The notes: generated by a model not told the origin, from the sequence alone. Positions 1-9,006 are shown, counted from the first letter of the stretch. The stretch is DNA of 36,951 bases from Verrucomicrobiota bacterium (GCA_023428915.1 JAEYWL010000063.1:1-36951); one strand, 5' to 3'. A program made the numbers and translations.

Positions 1-437
1 AAAGAGGCCGTTGATTGTTTTGATTTTTAATCAGATTAAAGGAGCAACTCTTTTTTTTGGCTAAATTCTATTAGCGCGCCATCACACTATGTCTAAGGTC
101 CCTGGCGTCGTTATGGTCCCTTTTTCAGGCAGGTGATCCTTAAACCCATGATTAAATTCGTTAAATAAAAACCTCTTGCAAAAAGAAAATTTCATCTCGT
201 GAAAAAATCCTATTGTAATAAATTCCCTTCTTTTATATTCTCTTTGTTTTAGCATTCATTCAAGACGCTGTGCAATGAAGTATTCATTGCGCTAGCTGTT
301 GAGCAGAGCGTTAATCAACTCTCTTCTCGGCGTCTAGTTAAGTGTCTGTTTGTCTGAGTAAATTGCAGTCATTATTGCGGCAACACGTCAAAGCTGACAA
401 ATGTCAGCTTGCTATGAACTGAATAAGGAATGAGCAT
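1..437 (+). promoter_or_regulatory. Leader region of the ribosomal protein operon
   Basis: No convincing gene is seen here. The stretch is AT-rich and ends in the ribosome site AAGGA eight bases before the rplC start. A perfect 20-base palindrome at 391-410 (AAGCTGAC / GTCAGCTT arms) sits just before that site and would fold into a hairpin in the mRNA. In many bacteria the leader of this operon is a target for feedback by L4; whether this hairpin has such a role is inference. No clear -35/-10 pair could be placed with confidence. Confidence 0.4.
391..410 (+). promoter_or_regulatory. Hairpin just upstream of rplC
   Basis: The arms AAGCTGAC and GTCAGCTT are exact reverse complements around AAAT. 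The structure lies 14 bases before the AAGGA ribosome site of the first operon gene and has no following T-run, so it is more likely a leader structure or protein-binding site than a terminator. Function is inferred only. Confidence 0.4.
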
Positions 438-1106
438 ATGGCGCTTAAATTGATGGGTAAAAAGCGGGGAATGATTCAGCTTTTCGATGAAGAGGGCAAT
501 CTAGTAGTTTGCACTGTTATCGAAGCAGAACCAAACGTTGTCACTCAGATTAAGACAAAAGAAAACGATGGATACAATGCAATCCAGCTAGGATTTGAAA
601 AAATCCAAGGCAAATCAGCAGAAACAGTAAAATCCAGGACCAAGAAGCCTCAGCTGGGGCATTTTGAGCGTGCTGGGGTTGAGCCAAGACGCTATTTAAC
701 TGAGTCCAGACTCGATGATCTTAACGGTTACGAGCTCGGTCAAGAGTTAGGTGTTAGCGTATTTGCCGATTGCGGTTTTGTTGATGCTACTGCCGTGTCA
801 AAAGGTAAAGGTTATCAGGGTGTAATGAAGAAATTTCATTTCGCTGGTGGTCCTGCATCACACGGTTCTGGTTTCCACAGACATGCCGGTTCTACTGGTA
901 TGAGATCTACCCCAGGTCGTTGCTTCCCGAATGGTAAGCGTGCGAGCCAAATGGGTCTGGACCGCATTACCGTGCAAAATCTTAAAGTTGTCATGGTAAA
1001 AGAAGAAGACAACTTGATTATAGTAAAAGGCCAAGTTCCAGGCCCACGCAATGGAATTGTATATATTACTGAAGCAACGAAAAAACCCTCGCGTGCAAAG
1101 CGCTAG
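438..1106 (+). CDS. rplC: 50S ribosomal protein L3
   Basis: L3 is an early-assembly protein of the large subunit that binds near the 3' end of 23S rRNA and reaches the peptidyl transferase centre. The family signature is plain around residues 134-152 (FHFAGG..HGSGFHRHAGS) followed by TPGR and GKRASQMG. At 222 residues it is slightly longer than E. coli L3 (about 209), with a basic tail. The ATG has AAGGA eight bases upstream. It is the first gene of the operon: no rpsJ (S10) precedes it, as expected for chlamydiae, where rpsJ sits elsewhere. rplD follows after 26 bases. Confidence 0.97.
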   Translation: MALKLMGKKRGMIQLFDEEGNLVVCTVIEAEPNVVTQIKTKENDGYNAIQLGFEKIQGKSAETVKSRTKKPQLGHFERAGVEPRRYLTESRLDDLNGYELGQELGVSVFADCGFVDATAVSKGKGYQGVMKKFHFAGGPASHGSGFHRHAGSTGMRSTPGRCFPNGKRASQMGLDRITVQNLKVVMVKEEDNLIIVKGQVPGPRNGIVYITEATKKPSRAKR

Positions 1107-1132
1107 GTCTTTCAACTTCCCTGGAGTAAACT

Positions 1133-1828
1133 GTGACTAAGTTAAAAAAATACAATCTTACAGGAAAACAAGTCGGTGAAGTAGAAATCGATCAACGCCT
1201 CGCAAACGCTGAGGCTAATGGTCAGATGATAAAAGACTACATCACTGCACTGAGAGCTAATGCTAGACAGTGGTCCGCCAGCACGAAAACACGCTCAGAA
1301 GTGGCCCACACTACAAAAAAACCGCGTCCTCAAAAAGGCACCGGTAATGCGCGTCAAGGTTCTTTAGTGAGTACGCAATTTAGAGGCGGCGGCCGCCCAT
1401 TTGGTCCAAAGCCAAAATTTGATCAGCACGTACGTATCAATAAAAAAGAACGCCAGGCTGCTATCCGCTGTCTTCTAGCAGAAAAAATTAGAGATAACCG
1501 TATCTGTGTTATTCCTGACACCGAGATCGGCGCTCCAAAAACTAAAAGAATTGCTGATTTCTTAAAATCTTGCGGCTTAAAAGGCCGAGTGTTGTTTTTA
1601 GGTGAGAGCAACTTCCAAAATTTCGAGTTCACACACGAAGATGAAAAGTTTGAGCTGCGTCTCAATGTACGGTCCGAAAAACATGAAAATTTCATCAAAA
1701 GTCTTAGAAACCTGCCAAAAGTAGAGTTTCTACTAGCTTCCAATATCAGCGGCTATGATGTTATCGTGGCTCATGACATTGTTATGACTGAAGCAGCGCT
1801 TGAAGAAATCATGCAATGGTTGGCCTAA
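1133..1828 (+). CDS. rplD: 50S ribosomal protein L4 (GTG start)
   Basis: L4 binds domain I of 23S rRNA, and its extended loop lines the peptide exit tunnel. The loop is seen at about residues 61-92 (KKPRPQKGTGNARQGS, then FRGGGRPFGPKP). The 231 residues exceed E. coli L4 (201), with extra sequence at the N-terminus and in the last third. The start is GTG, preceded by GGAG at a spacing of six bases, and no in-frame ATG lies nearby. In gammaproteobacteria L4 represses its own operon; there is no direct evidence for that here. Confidence 0.96.
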   Translation: MTKLKKYNLTGKQVGEVEIDQRLANAEANGQMIKDYITALRANARQWSASTKTRSEVAHTTKKPRPQKGTGNARQGSLVSTQFRGGGRPFGPKPKFDQHVRINKKERQAAIRCLLAEKIRDNRICVIPDTEIGAPKTKRIADFLKSCGLKGRVLFLGESNFQNFEFTHEDEKFELRLNVRSEKHENFIKSLRNLPKVEFLLASNISGYDVIVAHDIVMTEAALEEIMQWLA

Positions 1829-1843
1829 AGGAAGGGAATAGCG

Positions 1844-2179
1844 ATGGCAAGAAATCCATATGAAATTATAAAACATAGGCACATTACCGAAAAATCGCAA
1901 ATGCTGCAAGAATTGAGAAATGCGAAAAGCAACCCTAGCTTAGCACGTTGCGAGACTCCAAAGTATGTGTTTATTGTAGACCCAAAAGCTAACAAGCAAG
2001 AAATTGCGACAGCTATTGAATCAATTTATGGCAAACTGCATGTAAAAGTCTTAGCTGTAAATACGATCAATGTAAAATCTAAGCCGACACGCCGTGGGCG
2101 CTATAGAATTGGTCAAAAAGCCTCTTTTAAAAAGGCTATTGTGACGCTTGAGCCAGGCGACGATCTGGACAAAGTATAA
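1844..2179 (+). CDS. rplW: 50S ribosomal protein L23
   Basis: L23 lies at the exit of the peptide tunnel and is the docking site for trigger factor and SRP. The protein opens with the family pattern PYEIIKHRHITEKS and has the conserved C-terminal section VKSKPTRRGRYRIGQK before a beta strand ending in TLEPGDD. The 111 residues fit the bacterial family. A strong AAGGAAGGG ribosome site precedes the ATG. It sits between rplD and rplB as in all S10-type operons. Confidence 0.96.
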   Translation: MARNPYEIIKHRHITEKSQMLQELRNAKSNPSLARCETPKYVFIVDPKANKQEIATAIESIYGKLHVKVLAVNTINVKSKPTRRGRYRIGQKASFKKAIVTLEPGDDLDKV

Positions 2180-2196
2180 TCAGGAGCTAAGAGCAA

Positions 2197-3042
2197 ATGT
2201 TAAAGAAATACCGTCCAATTACGCCAGGAACAAGACAGCTCATTCTCCCTATGAATGAGACCTTGACACGTGCGAATAAAGAAACTCGCGCCAAGGTAAA
2301 GCCGACCAAATCTTTATTGGAGCCGAAGAAAAGAACTAGCGGTCGTAACAATCAAGGCCACATCACTTGCCGTCACAGAGGTGGCGGACATAAGCGTCAT
2401 TACCGTTTAGTAGATTTTAAAAGAGATAAAGAAAATATTCCAGCTAGAGTAGCCTCTATTGAATATGATCCAAACCGTACAGCTTATATCGCTTTGCTTA
2501 ACTATGCCGATGGAGAAAAACGCTATATCCTAGCTCCAAACGGCCTCAAACAAGGTGATACAGTCCAGACCAGCGAAGAACCGCCATTCCATGTCGGCTG
2601 CTGCATGAAATTAAAGCATATGCCGCTAGGTTCGATTGTGCACAACATCGAATTAGTTCCCGGTAAAGGGGGCAAGCTTATCCGCTCTGCAGGACTTTCT
2701 GCACAGTTGATGGCCCGTAGCGATGGATACGCAACAATCCGCATGCCTTCTGGCGAAGTGCGCCTGATTAACGAAGACTGCAGAGCTACATTTGGCGCAG
2801 TTTCAAACTCAGAGCACAATCTGCGCGTTGAAGGAAAAGCTGGACGTATGCGCTGGAAAGGAATTAGACCGACCGTGCGCGGTACCGCTATGAACCCTGT
2901 TGACCACCCTCACGGTGGTGGTGAAGGTAAGCACAAAGGTAACATCCCGCAAACACCTTGGGCCGTATATACTCGAGGTCTTCGCACACGTTCCCTGAAG
3001 AAGTCTAACAAGTTTATTGTCAAAGATCGCAGGAAAAAATAA
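2197..3042 (+). CDS. rplB: 50S ribosomal protein L2
   Basis: L2 is needed for subunit joining and peptidyl transfer. The hallmark NPVDHPHGGGEGK occurs at about residues 233-245, including the conserved histidine region near the catalytic centre; the N-terminal RNA-binding part has the GRNNQGHITCRHRGGGHKR patch (about 49-67). The length of 281 is normal. AGGAG lies ten bases before the ATG. rpsS begins two bases after the stop, so the two are probably translationally coupled. Confidence 0.98.
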   Translation: MLKKYRPITPGTRQLILPMNETLTRANKETRAKVKPTKSLLEPKKRTSGRNNQGHITCRHRGGGHKRHYRLVDFKRDKENIPARVASIEYDPNRTAYIALLNYADGEKRYILAPNGLKQGDTVQTSEEPPFHVGCCMKLKHMPLGSIVHNIELVPGKGGKLIRSAGLSAQLMARSDGYATIRMPSGEVRLINEDCRATFGAVSNSEHNLRVEGKAGRMRWKGIRPTVRGTAMNPVDHPHGGGEGKHKGNIPQTPWAVYTRGLRTRSLKKSNKFIVKDRRKK

Positions 3043-3044
3043 CC

Positions 3045-3308
3045 ATGGCTAGATCACTAAAAAAAGGTCCGTTTGTTGACCATCATCTATTGGCTAAAGT
3101 CAATAAACAAAACAATGAGGGTACTAAAAAACCCATAAAAACATGGTCCAGACGTTCCATGATTATTCCTGATATGATTGGACATACGTTTGACGTGCAT
3201 AATGGACGCAAATTTATATCAGTGTTTGTTTCTGAAAATATGGTAGGGCATCGTCTTGGTGAGTTTTCTCCCACCCGCCTATTTAAGGGACACCCGGTTA
3301 AGAAATAA
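3045..3308 (+). CDS. rpsS: 30S ribosomal protein S19
   Basis: S19 sits in the head of the small subunit with S13 and contacts the A-site tRNA region. The protein starts with the family pattern MARSLKKGPFVD and ends with the signature VGHRLGEFSPTR..KGH. The length of 87 residues is typical. Its ribosome site (AGGA) lies inside the end of rplB, consistent with coupling across the two-base gap. Confidence 0.97.
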   Translation: MARSLKKGPFVDHHLLAKVNKQNNEGTKKPIKTWSRRSMIIPDMIGHTFDVHNGRKFISVFVSENMVGHRLGEFSPTRLFKGHPVKK

Positions 3309-3319
3309 AGGTGGCATAC

Positions 3320-3652
3320 ATGCAGTACGCAACAGCGATTACTAAATATATTAGAATTAGTCCGCGCAAAGCACGCCTAGCTGCCGCTTTGATCAGAGGA
3401 CTGCCGGTTGAGCAAGCTGGTTTTCAATTAACATACAGCCAATTAAAAGCTGGCCGTTTATTAAAGAAGACTCTTGACAGCGCCGTGGCAAATGCTGAAA
3501 ACAATTTAGAACTACGCAGAGATGATCTACGAGTTCTTGAAGTTAGAGTGGATGCTGGACCAATTTTAAAACGTTCAAAGCCGAAAAATAAAGGCCGCAG
3601 CCATCCGATTATGAAGAGAACAAGCCATTTCACAGTAGTTGTCGGGAATTAA
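3320..3652 (+). CDS. rplV: 50S ribosomal protein L22
   Basis: L22 binds 23S rRNA and forms part of the exit tunnel wall through its long hairpin. The pattern ISPRKARLAA near the start and the C-terminal VRVDAGP..KRS..KGR...KRTSHFTVVV identify it. An in-frame GTG exists at 3311, but AAGGTGG at 3308-3314 is a good ribosome site for the ATG at 3320 and would overlap the GTG, so the ATG is chosen. That gives 110 residues, matching the chlamydial length of about 111. rpsC follows after nine bases. Confidence 0.93.
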   Translation: MQYATAITKYIRISPRKARLAAALIRGLPVEQAGFQLTYSQLKAGRLLKKTLDSAVANAENNLELRRDDLRVLEVRVDAGPILKRSKPKNKGRSHPIMKRTSHFTVVVGN

Positions 3653-3661
3653 GGAGTCGTC

Positions 3662-4309
3662 ATGGGACAAAAGACAAATCCAATCGGTTTTCGCTTGATC
3701 CGGACACGCGATTGGCGTTCAAAATGGTTCGCAAATAAACAAGAATTCGGTACATTGCTTGTGGAAGATCAAATGATCCGTGAGTATCTGCTGAAAAAGC
3801 CTGCTTGTGCCGGCACTTCCCAAATTAGAATTCGCCGAATGAGCGGAAAAGTGGAAGTTACAATTTGCACAGCAAGACCAGGACTTGTAATAGGTAAGAA
3901 AGGGTCGGAGATCGACGTATTAAAACAGGAACTCTCCAAACTTACCGGAAAAGAAGTATGGGTAGAAGTTGAGGAAATTAAGCGCCCCGACCTCGACTCT
4001 AAACTAGTTGCTGATGCAATTGCTAAGCAGTTGGAGCGACGAATTCCATTTAGACGCGCAATGAAAAAAGCGATGCAGACATCTCTTGATGCTGGCGCCT
4101 TAGGAATTAAAGTACAAGTTTCCGGCCGTATTGGCGGTGCTGAAATTGCACGTACAGAGTGGTATAAAGAGGGTAGCACGCCGCTGCACACATTGAGAGC
4201 TGATATCGATTTTGCCAACGGTCGAGCAGAGACAACTTACGGAAGTATCGGAGTCAAAGTTTGGATCTACCGCGGTGAAGAAAACTTTGTCAAGAGGGAG
4301 GCTTCCTAG
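3662..4309 (+). CDS. rpsC: 30S ribosomal protein S3
   Basis: S3 lines the mRNA entry channel in the head of the small subunit. The start MGQKTNPIGFRL is the family N-terminus. A type II KH domain is marked by GLVIGKKGSEID (residues 74-85), and the C-terminal half has the conserved GRIGGAEIARTEWY and PLHTLRADIDF. The length of 215 is typical. A GGAG ribosome site precedes the ATG, and rplP starts two bases after its stop. Confidence 0.97.
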   Translation: MGQKTNPIGFRLIRTRDWRSKWFANKQEFGTLLVEDQMIREYLLKKPACAGTSQIRIRRMSGKVEVTICTARPGLVIGKKGSEIDVLKQELSKLTGKEVWVEVEEIKRPDLDSKLVADAIAKQLERRIPFRRAMKKAMQTSLDAGALGIKVQVSGRIGGAEIARTEWYKEGSTPLHTLRADIDFANGRAETTYGSIGVKVWIYRGEENFVKREAS

Positions 4310-4311
4310 TC

Positions 4312-4731
<420 letters not shown>

Positions 4732-4742
4732 GGAATAATAGT

Positions 4743-4952
4743 ATGGCTAAAGCAAAAGATCTGCGCGACCAATCAGTCGAAGAGCTAGAAGCCGCATATA
4801 ATGATTGCTGCGCGGAATTATTTGAACTGCGTAATAAGAGAATGCTTGAAAAAAAATTGGAAAAGCCTCATCTTATTCGCCATAAGAAGTTGCAGATTAA
4901 GCGTCTTTTAACGGTTATCCGCGAAAAAGAACTGCAAAACACTGGAAGCTAA
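4743..4952 (+). CDS. rpmC: 50S ribosomal protein L29
   Basis: L29 is a small two-helix protein near the tunnel exit next to L23. The pattern AKDLRDQSVEELEAAYNDC followed by LFELRNKR is typical. An in-frame GTG at 4728 overlaps the rplP stop, but AGGA at 4731-4734 positions the ribosome on the ATG at 4743, giving 69 residues, the usual size. The gene is not fused or truncated; rpsQ follows after eight bases. Confidence 0.92.
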   Translation: MAKAKDLRDQSVEELEAAYNDCCAELFELRNKRMLEKKLEKPHLIRHKKLQIKRLLTVIREKELQNTGS

Positions 4953-4960
4953 GGGAATAT

Positions 4961-5206
4961 ATGGAACAACCAACAAGAAATAACCGCAAACAGAAACAGG
5001 GCGTAGTTGTTTCCAATAAAATGGAAAAGACTGTTGTCGTATCCGTAAGCAGAACCATAAAGCATCCGGTATATGGCAAAATCGTGGAACGCAAGAAGAA
5101 ATACTACGCACACCATGAAGGGGAGCCTCTACAAATAGGCCAAACAGTAACCATCATGGAAACTAGACCAATTTCTAAACTTAAAAGATGGCGCGTAGTC
5201 GCATAG
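4961..5206 (+). CDS. rpsQ: 30S ribosomal protein S17
   Basis: S17 is a primary 16S rRNA-binding protein with an OB fold. The pattern RKQKQGVVVSNKMEKTVVVSV.R..KHPVYGK is characteristic, followed by KKKYYAHHE and the terminal ISKLKRWRVV. The length of 81 residues is normal. AAGGGA precedes the ATG closely. It lies between rpmC and rplN as in the canonical operon. Confidence 0.96.
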   Translation: MEQPTRNNRKQKQGVVVSNKMEKTVVVSVSRTIKHPVYGKIVERKKKYYAHHEGEPLQIGQTVTIMETRPISKLKRWRVVA

Positions 5207-5235
5207 CCAACGCAAAATAGAGTGGAATTCATTGT

Positions 5236-5604
5236 ATGATTCAGCAAGAAACGCAACTAAAAGTAGCTGACAATAGCGGTGCAAAGAAAGTGAAATGCTT
5301 TAAAGTCCTAGGCGGCTCAAAGCGCAGATATGCACATGTTGGCGACATTATCGTCTGTTCCGTAAAGGAAGCAGATCCAGAAAGCCCAACGAAAAAAGGG
5401 GATGTCGTGAAGGCTGTTGTCGTGCGCACTAAAGGATACATCAGACGCAAGGACGGTTCTAAACTGCGTTTTGATACAAACAGCTGCGTGCTCATCGATG
5501 ATAAAGGCAATCCTAAAGGCACCCGTATATTTGGACCGATCGCTCGCGAAGTGAGGGATAGGGGATATGTCAAGATCACGTCTCTAGCACCAGAAGTGAT
5601 TTAA
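5236..5604 (+). CDS. rplN: 50S ribosomal protein L14
   Basis: L14 forms an intersubunit bridge and is the docking site of the silencing factor RsfS. The sequence begins MIQQETQLKVADNSGAKK and contains the signature KKGDVVKAVVVRTK (about 53-66), then GSKLRFD.N..VLID and GTRIFGPIARE. The 122 residues match the bacterial standard exactly. The ribosome site is weak (TGGA), perhaps relying on coupling to the upstream gene 29 bases away. Confidence 0.97.
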   Translation: MIQQETQLKVADNSGAKKVKCFKVLGGSKRRYAHVGDIIVCSVKEADPESPTKKGDVVKAVVVRTKGYIRRKDGSKLRFDTNSCVLIDDKGNPKGTRIFGPIAREVRDRGYVKITSLAPEVI

Positions 5605-5622
5605 AAATAAAAGGTCTTTCAT

Positions 5623-5991
5623 ATGAGCATAAAGCGCATTACAGAAAATAACACACAAAAGACAAAAAAAATTCGCAAAGGCGATAAAGTATTCGTCATT
5701 GCCGGCAACTACAAAGGCCAAATAGGCACTGTACTGCGCTGCATGGGCGAGAAAATTGTTGTCCAAGGAATTAATTTTAAGAAAAAGCATGTTAAGCCTA
5801 CACAGCAAAATCCAAAAGGCAACATCTTGACAATTGAGGCACCAATTCATGTCTCTAATGTTAAGTTATGCGTTGGGGAAAAGCCTGTAAAAGTAAAAGT
5901 GCAATCCGATGAAAAAGGCAATCGCACGCTTTGCTACGTCGATAATGGAAAAGATGTCCAGTATCGTACTATCAAAAAGCCAGCTGAGTAA
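5623..5991 (+). CDS. rplX: 50S ribosomal protein L24
   Basis: L24 is an assembly-initiating protein that binds the 5' end of 23S rRNA. A KOW motif is clear at residues 20-37 (GDKVFVIAGNYKGQIGTV), followed by GINFKKKHVKPTQQNPKG. The 122 residues are somewhat more than the 104 of E. coli, with an N-terminal extension of about a dozen residues. AAGG upstream serves as the ribosome site. A 65-base spacer then precedes rplE. Confidence 0.95.
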   Translation: MSIKRITENNTQKTKKIRKGDKVFVIAGNYKGQIGTVLRCMGEKIVVQGINFKKKHVKPTQQNPKGNILTIEAPIHVSNVKLCVGEKPVKVKVQSDEKGNRTLCYVDNGKDVQYRTIKKPAE

Positions 5992-6056
5992 AATCAGCTA
6001 CTGCCAATACAGTGTAGCTAAGAACGGCGTTTAAATATCTAGGTGAGCAATAGAAA

Positions 6057-6614
6057 ATGTCTAGACTAAAAGAAAAAAGTAAAAAAGAAGTAAAAGAACA
6101 GCTTCAAAGCAAGTTTAAGTATACCAATCCAATGATGATACCTACTTTGAAAAAAGTTGTTATCAACATGGGTATAGCTGAGCCTTCTAAAGATAAAAAC
6201 GCTATTCAGGCTTGCGTAAATGAGTTGACGCTGCTTTCAGGGCAAAAACCCATTATAACCAGAGCCCGTAAAGCGATTTCTAACTTTAAGCTTAGAAAAG
6301 ATCAGCCAATCGGAATTAAGGTAACTTTGCGCGGTACCAGAATGTTCGACTTCTTGGATCGTTTTTTTAATATCGTATGCCCGCGCATACGCGACTTCCG
6401 CGGTTTTGCAACTAAGTGCGACGGTCGCGGCAACTACACTCTAGGATTAGATGATCATCAAGTATTCCCAGAGTTAAACCTCGACGAAGTTAAACGAGCA
6501 CAAGGTATGCATATCAGCTTTGTGACCACTGCTAAAACTGACGAAGAATGTGTGGAAATCCTGCGGCTGCTTGGAATGCCCTTCAAGAATTTGCCGATCG
6601 TGGTTCACAGTTAA
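6057..6614 (+). CDS. rplE: 50S ribosomal protein L5
   Basis: L5 binds 5S rRNA in the central protuberance. Conserved sections are NPMMIPTLKKVVINMGIAE, SGQKPIITRARKAISNFKLR, and GRGNYTLGLDDHQVFPEL, then the C-terminal TTAKTDEE..LL..MPF. The length of 185 is near the usual 179-182. The gene that normally follows, rpsN (S14), is missing here: rpsH begins 21 bases later, the known chlamydial arrangement. Confidence 0.97.
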   Translation: MSRLKEKSKKEVKEQLQSKFKYTNPMMIPTLKKVVINMGIAEPSKDKNAIQACVNELTLLSGQKPIITRARKAISNFKLRKDQPIGIKVTLRGTRMFDFLDRFFNIVCPRIRDFRGFATKCDGRGNYTLGLDDHQVFPELNLDEVKRAQGMHISFVTTAKTDEECVEILRLLGMPFKNLPIVVHS

Positions 6615-6635
6615 TAAATAGGAGAAATTAAAGCC

Positions 6636-7034
6636 ATGACACTAAGCGATCCAATTGCTGATTTCTTGACAAGGATTCGCAACGGACTGAAAGCTCAGCA
6701 CCGCTATATTGATGTTCCATTGAGCAAAATGAAGCAAGCTATAGCTGAAGTTCTAAAAAATCTGGGCCTTATTGAGAACTATATTATGAAACAGGAAGCA
6801 AATGGCGGGACCATGCGCGTCTTCCTTAAATATTCTCCAGGCCGTCAACCAGTAATACAAGGTTTGAAGCGAGTTTCAAAGCCAGGATTACGCCGATATG
6901 TTGCCTCTACAGACATTCCTAGATTTTATGGCGGATTCGGTGTGGCTATAGTATCCACTTCTCAAGGAGTAATGGCTGGTCATGAAGCGACAAAACGGAA
7001 CATCGGCGGCGAACTGCTGTGCCTGGTATGGTAA
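6636..7034 (+). CDS. rpsH: 30S ribosomal protein S8
   Basis: S8 is a primary binder of the central domain of 16S rRNA. The protein starts with the family pattern SDPIADFLTRIRNG and ends with GGFGVAIVSTSQGVMAGHEA, where most relatives read STSKGVM. The length of 132 is normal. In E. coli S8 is the repressor of the spc operon; no equivalent target was identified in this window. AGGAGA lies upstream of the ATG. Confidence 0.96.
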   Translation: MTLSDPIADFLTRIRNGLKAQHRYIDVPLSKMKQAIAEVLKNLGLIENYIMKQEANGGTMRVFLKYSPGRQPVIQGLKRVSKPGLRRYVASTDIPRFYGGFGVAIVSTSQGVMAGHEATKRNIGGELLCLVW

Positions 7035-7052
7035 TTTAAGGAGATATTTGCG

Positions 7053-7601
7053 ATGTCACGTATAGGTAAAAGTCCCATAGCAATTCCAAGCGGTGTGACC
7101 GTAAGTGTTGCTCAGAGAAAAGTTACTGTAAAGGGCCCAAAAGGAACGTTACATTTAGACCTAATGAATGGTATTGATGTCGAAGTTAACGGCAGCGAAC
7201 TGCTCATAGTTCTAAGCGGTGAAGAAAAAGACATGGGTAAATTTCATGGCCTTCACAGAGCGTTGATTCAAAACATGGTAGTGGGCACTCATAAAGGTTA
7301 TGAACGAAAATTAGAGATGATTGGCGTAGGTTACCGTGCAACTGTGCAAGGACATTATTTGGATCTGCAAATCGGTTTCTCACACCCGACAAAACTAGTT
7401 ATTCCTGAAGGCTTGCAAGTGAAAGTTGAAAAAAACAACATCATCATTATTTCAGGAATAGACAAACAATTATTAGGGCAATTTGCTGCTTCTGTTCGCG
7501 CTATTCGTCCGCCAGAGCCTTATCAGGGTAAAGGCATTCGTTACGAAGGCGAATATGTTCGCAAGAAAGCAGGAAAAGCTGCCTCAACATCTAAAAAGTA
7601 A
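7053..7601 (+). CDS. rplF: 50S ribosomal protein L6
   Basis: L6 sits at the base of the L7/L12 stalk near the factor-binding site. Two repeated domains are visible; the start is MSRIGKSPIAIPSGV, and the C-terminal signature EPYQGKGIRYEGEYVRKKAGK is complete. The length of 182 fits bacteria. AAGGAGA precedes the ATG. rplR follows after 26 bases. Confidence 0.97.
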   Translation: MSRIGKSPIAIPSGVTVSVAQRKVTVKGPKGTLHLDLMNGIDVEVNGSELLIVLSGEEKDMGKFHGLHRALIQNMVVGTHKGYERKLEMIGVGYRATVQGHYLDLQIGFSHPTKLVIPEGLQVKVEKNNIIIISGIDKQLLGQFAASVRAIRPPEPYQGKGIRYEGEYVRKKAGKAASTSKK

Positions 7602-7627
7602 ATGAGCATCGCCAGAAGGGCTAAAGT

Positions 7628-7999
7628 ATGTTAAAAGAAAATCTTAAAACACACACACAGCGTAAAAAACGCGCTCTGCGAGTTCGCAAACACCTACGCG
7701 GCTGCAGCGAAAAACCTCGCCTATGTGTTGTTAAAAGCAATAAGCACATCCAAGTCCAACTCATTGATGATGAGGCTGGAGTTACTTTAGGTGGAATTGG
7801 AACTTCCTCAAAAGAGTTTGCCAACACCGAATTTGCGAAAAAGAATAAAGCATCTGCTAAGAAATTAGGCGAAAGAATTGCAGAAATCGCAAAAGCTAAT
7901 AATATCAAGCAAGTCGTATTTGACAGAGGTCCTTTCAAGTACCACGGTATCTTAGCTGAATTAGCCGATGCAGCGAGAGCTGCTGGCTTGCAGATTTAA
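7628..7999 (+). CDS. rplR: 50S ribosomal protein L18
   Basis: L18 binds 5S rRNA with L5. The basic N-terminus (KTHTQRKKRALRVRKHLRG) is followed by the globular fold with VVKSNKHIQVQLIDD and the closing VFDRGPFKYHG..AELADAARAAGLQI, which is diagnostic. The 123 residues are typical. The 46-base gap before rpsE is longer than most in this operon. Confidence 0.96.
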   Translation: MLKENLKTHTQRKKRALRVRKHLRGCSEKPRLCVVKSNKHIQVQLIDDEAGVTLGGIGTSSKEFANTEFAKKNKASAKKLGERIAEIAKANNIKQVVFDRGPFKYHGILAELADAARAAGLQI

Positions 8000-8045
8000 G
8001 CGCATAGTGACGGTTTTTTAAGCTAAGAAGCATAGGATACAATAT

Positions 8046-8540
8046 ATGGCCAAACATAGTGATTCGCATAAAAAAAGCGAGAGCGAATTTACGGAAAAAG
8101 TACTCTACATCAATCGCTGCGCTAAAGTAGTGAAAGGTGGTAGAAAATTTAGCTTTTCCGCACTTATCCTCGTCGGCGATGGCAAAGGCCGCGTCGGCTA
8201 TGGTTTTGCAAAAGCAAACGAATTGACAGACGCTATTCGCAAAGGTGGCGAAGCTGCAAGAAAGAATATCCAGACAATCGAACTGTCCGGCGGTACCATA
8301 CCGCACGAAATTCTAGTGAAATGGGATGGCGCTCAAGTATTATTGAAGCCAGCACCAGCTGGTACAGGTGTAATTGCCGGTTCTAAAGTACGTGCAGTAC
8401 TAGAACTATTAGGTGTAAAAGATGTCATGGCTAAAAACGTTGGGTCAAGCAACCCGTTAAATCAGGTTAAAGCTACATTCCTGGCGCTTTCAAAATTAAG
8501 AAGCCACGATATGATTAAACAGGTAAGAGGTGTTGCATGA
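8046..8540 (+). CDS. rpsE: 30S ribosomal protein S5
   Basis: S5 acts in translational fidelity at the decoding side of the small subunit. The double-stranded-RNA-binding-like N-terminal domain shows GRKFSFSALILVGDGKGRVG and GYGFAKANELTDAIRKG, and the C-terminal domain has the PAPAGTGVIAG and NVGSSNPLNQVKATFLAL sections. The 164 residues are normal. Its last four bases (ATGA) contain the start of rplO, so the two are coupled; rpmD (L30), which lies between them in many bacteria, is absent. Confidence 0.97.
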   Translation: MAKHSDSHKKSESEFTEKVLYINRCAKVVKGGRKFSFSALILVGDGKGRVGYGFAKANELTDAIRKGGEAARKNIQTIELSGGTIPHEILVKWDGAQVLLKPAPAGTGVIAGSKVRAVLELLGVKDVMAKNVGSSNPLNQVKATFLALSKLRSHDMIKQVRGVA

Positions 8541-8989
8541 AAACACTGGCTAATTTAGCTAATTGCTGCCGTCCAGTTAAAAATTCCAAGCGGGTAGGAA
8601 GAGGCCCGGGTTCTGGTAAAGGAAAAACTTGCGGACGCGGCAATAAAGGTGCAGGATCAAGATCCGGTTACAAACGCCGTTGGGGATATGAAGGCGGTCA
8701 AATGCGGCTGCATATGAAGACTCCTAAAAGAGGCTTTAGCAACGCAAGATTTAGGCAAGAGTTAGACACTATCAACTTATACCAGCTCGAGCAAGTGTTC
8801 GAAGACGGTGACGTTGTTAACGAAGACACACTGCGCGCCAATGGTTTGCTAAGCGGTCCGTCTTATGGCATTAAATTGCTAGGCGATGGCGAACTAACCA
8901 AAAAGGTAACGATTGAAGTCAATGAGATTTCTGCATCAGCACGAGAAAAACTAACGCATGCAAAAATCGAATTTAAAACAATCGAATAG
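8537..8989 (+). CDS. rplO: 50S ribosomal protein L15
   Basis: L15 is a late-assembly protein with a long unstructured glycine/arginine N-terminus, seen here as VGRGPGSGKGKTCGRGNKG and RSGYKRRWGYEGGQM; KTPKRGFSN and the C-terminal nucleic-acid-contacting domain follow. The length of 150 is typical. It starts in a four-base ATGA overlap with rpsE. A strong terminator-like hairpin follows at 9007-9040, so secY expression must depend on read-through or its own promoter. Confidence 0.97.
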   Translation: MKTLANLANCCRPVKNSKRVGRGPGSGKGKTCGRGNKGAGSRSGYKRRWGYEGGQMRLHMKTPKRGFSNARFRQELDTINLYQLEQVFEDGDVVNEDTLRANGLLSGPSYGIKLLGDGELTKKVTIEVNEISASAREKLTHAKIEFKTIE

Positions 8990-9006
8990 TCTTTCATAAG
9001 AAGCTT

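Noticed and set aside
3769..4218. 149-codon open frame on the minus strand inside rpsC
   Set aside because: It lies fully antisense to a clear S3 gene, has no ribosome site and a serine/isoleucine-rich composition typical of antisense frames. Similar antisense frames in other ribosomal genes were dropped for the same reason.
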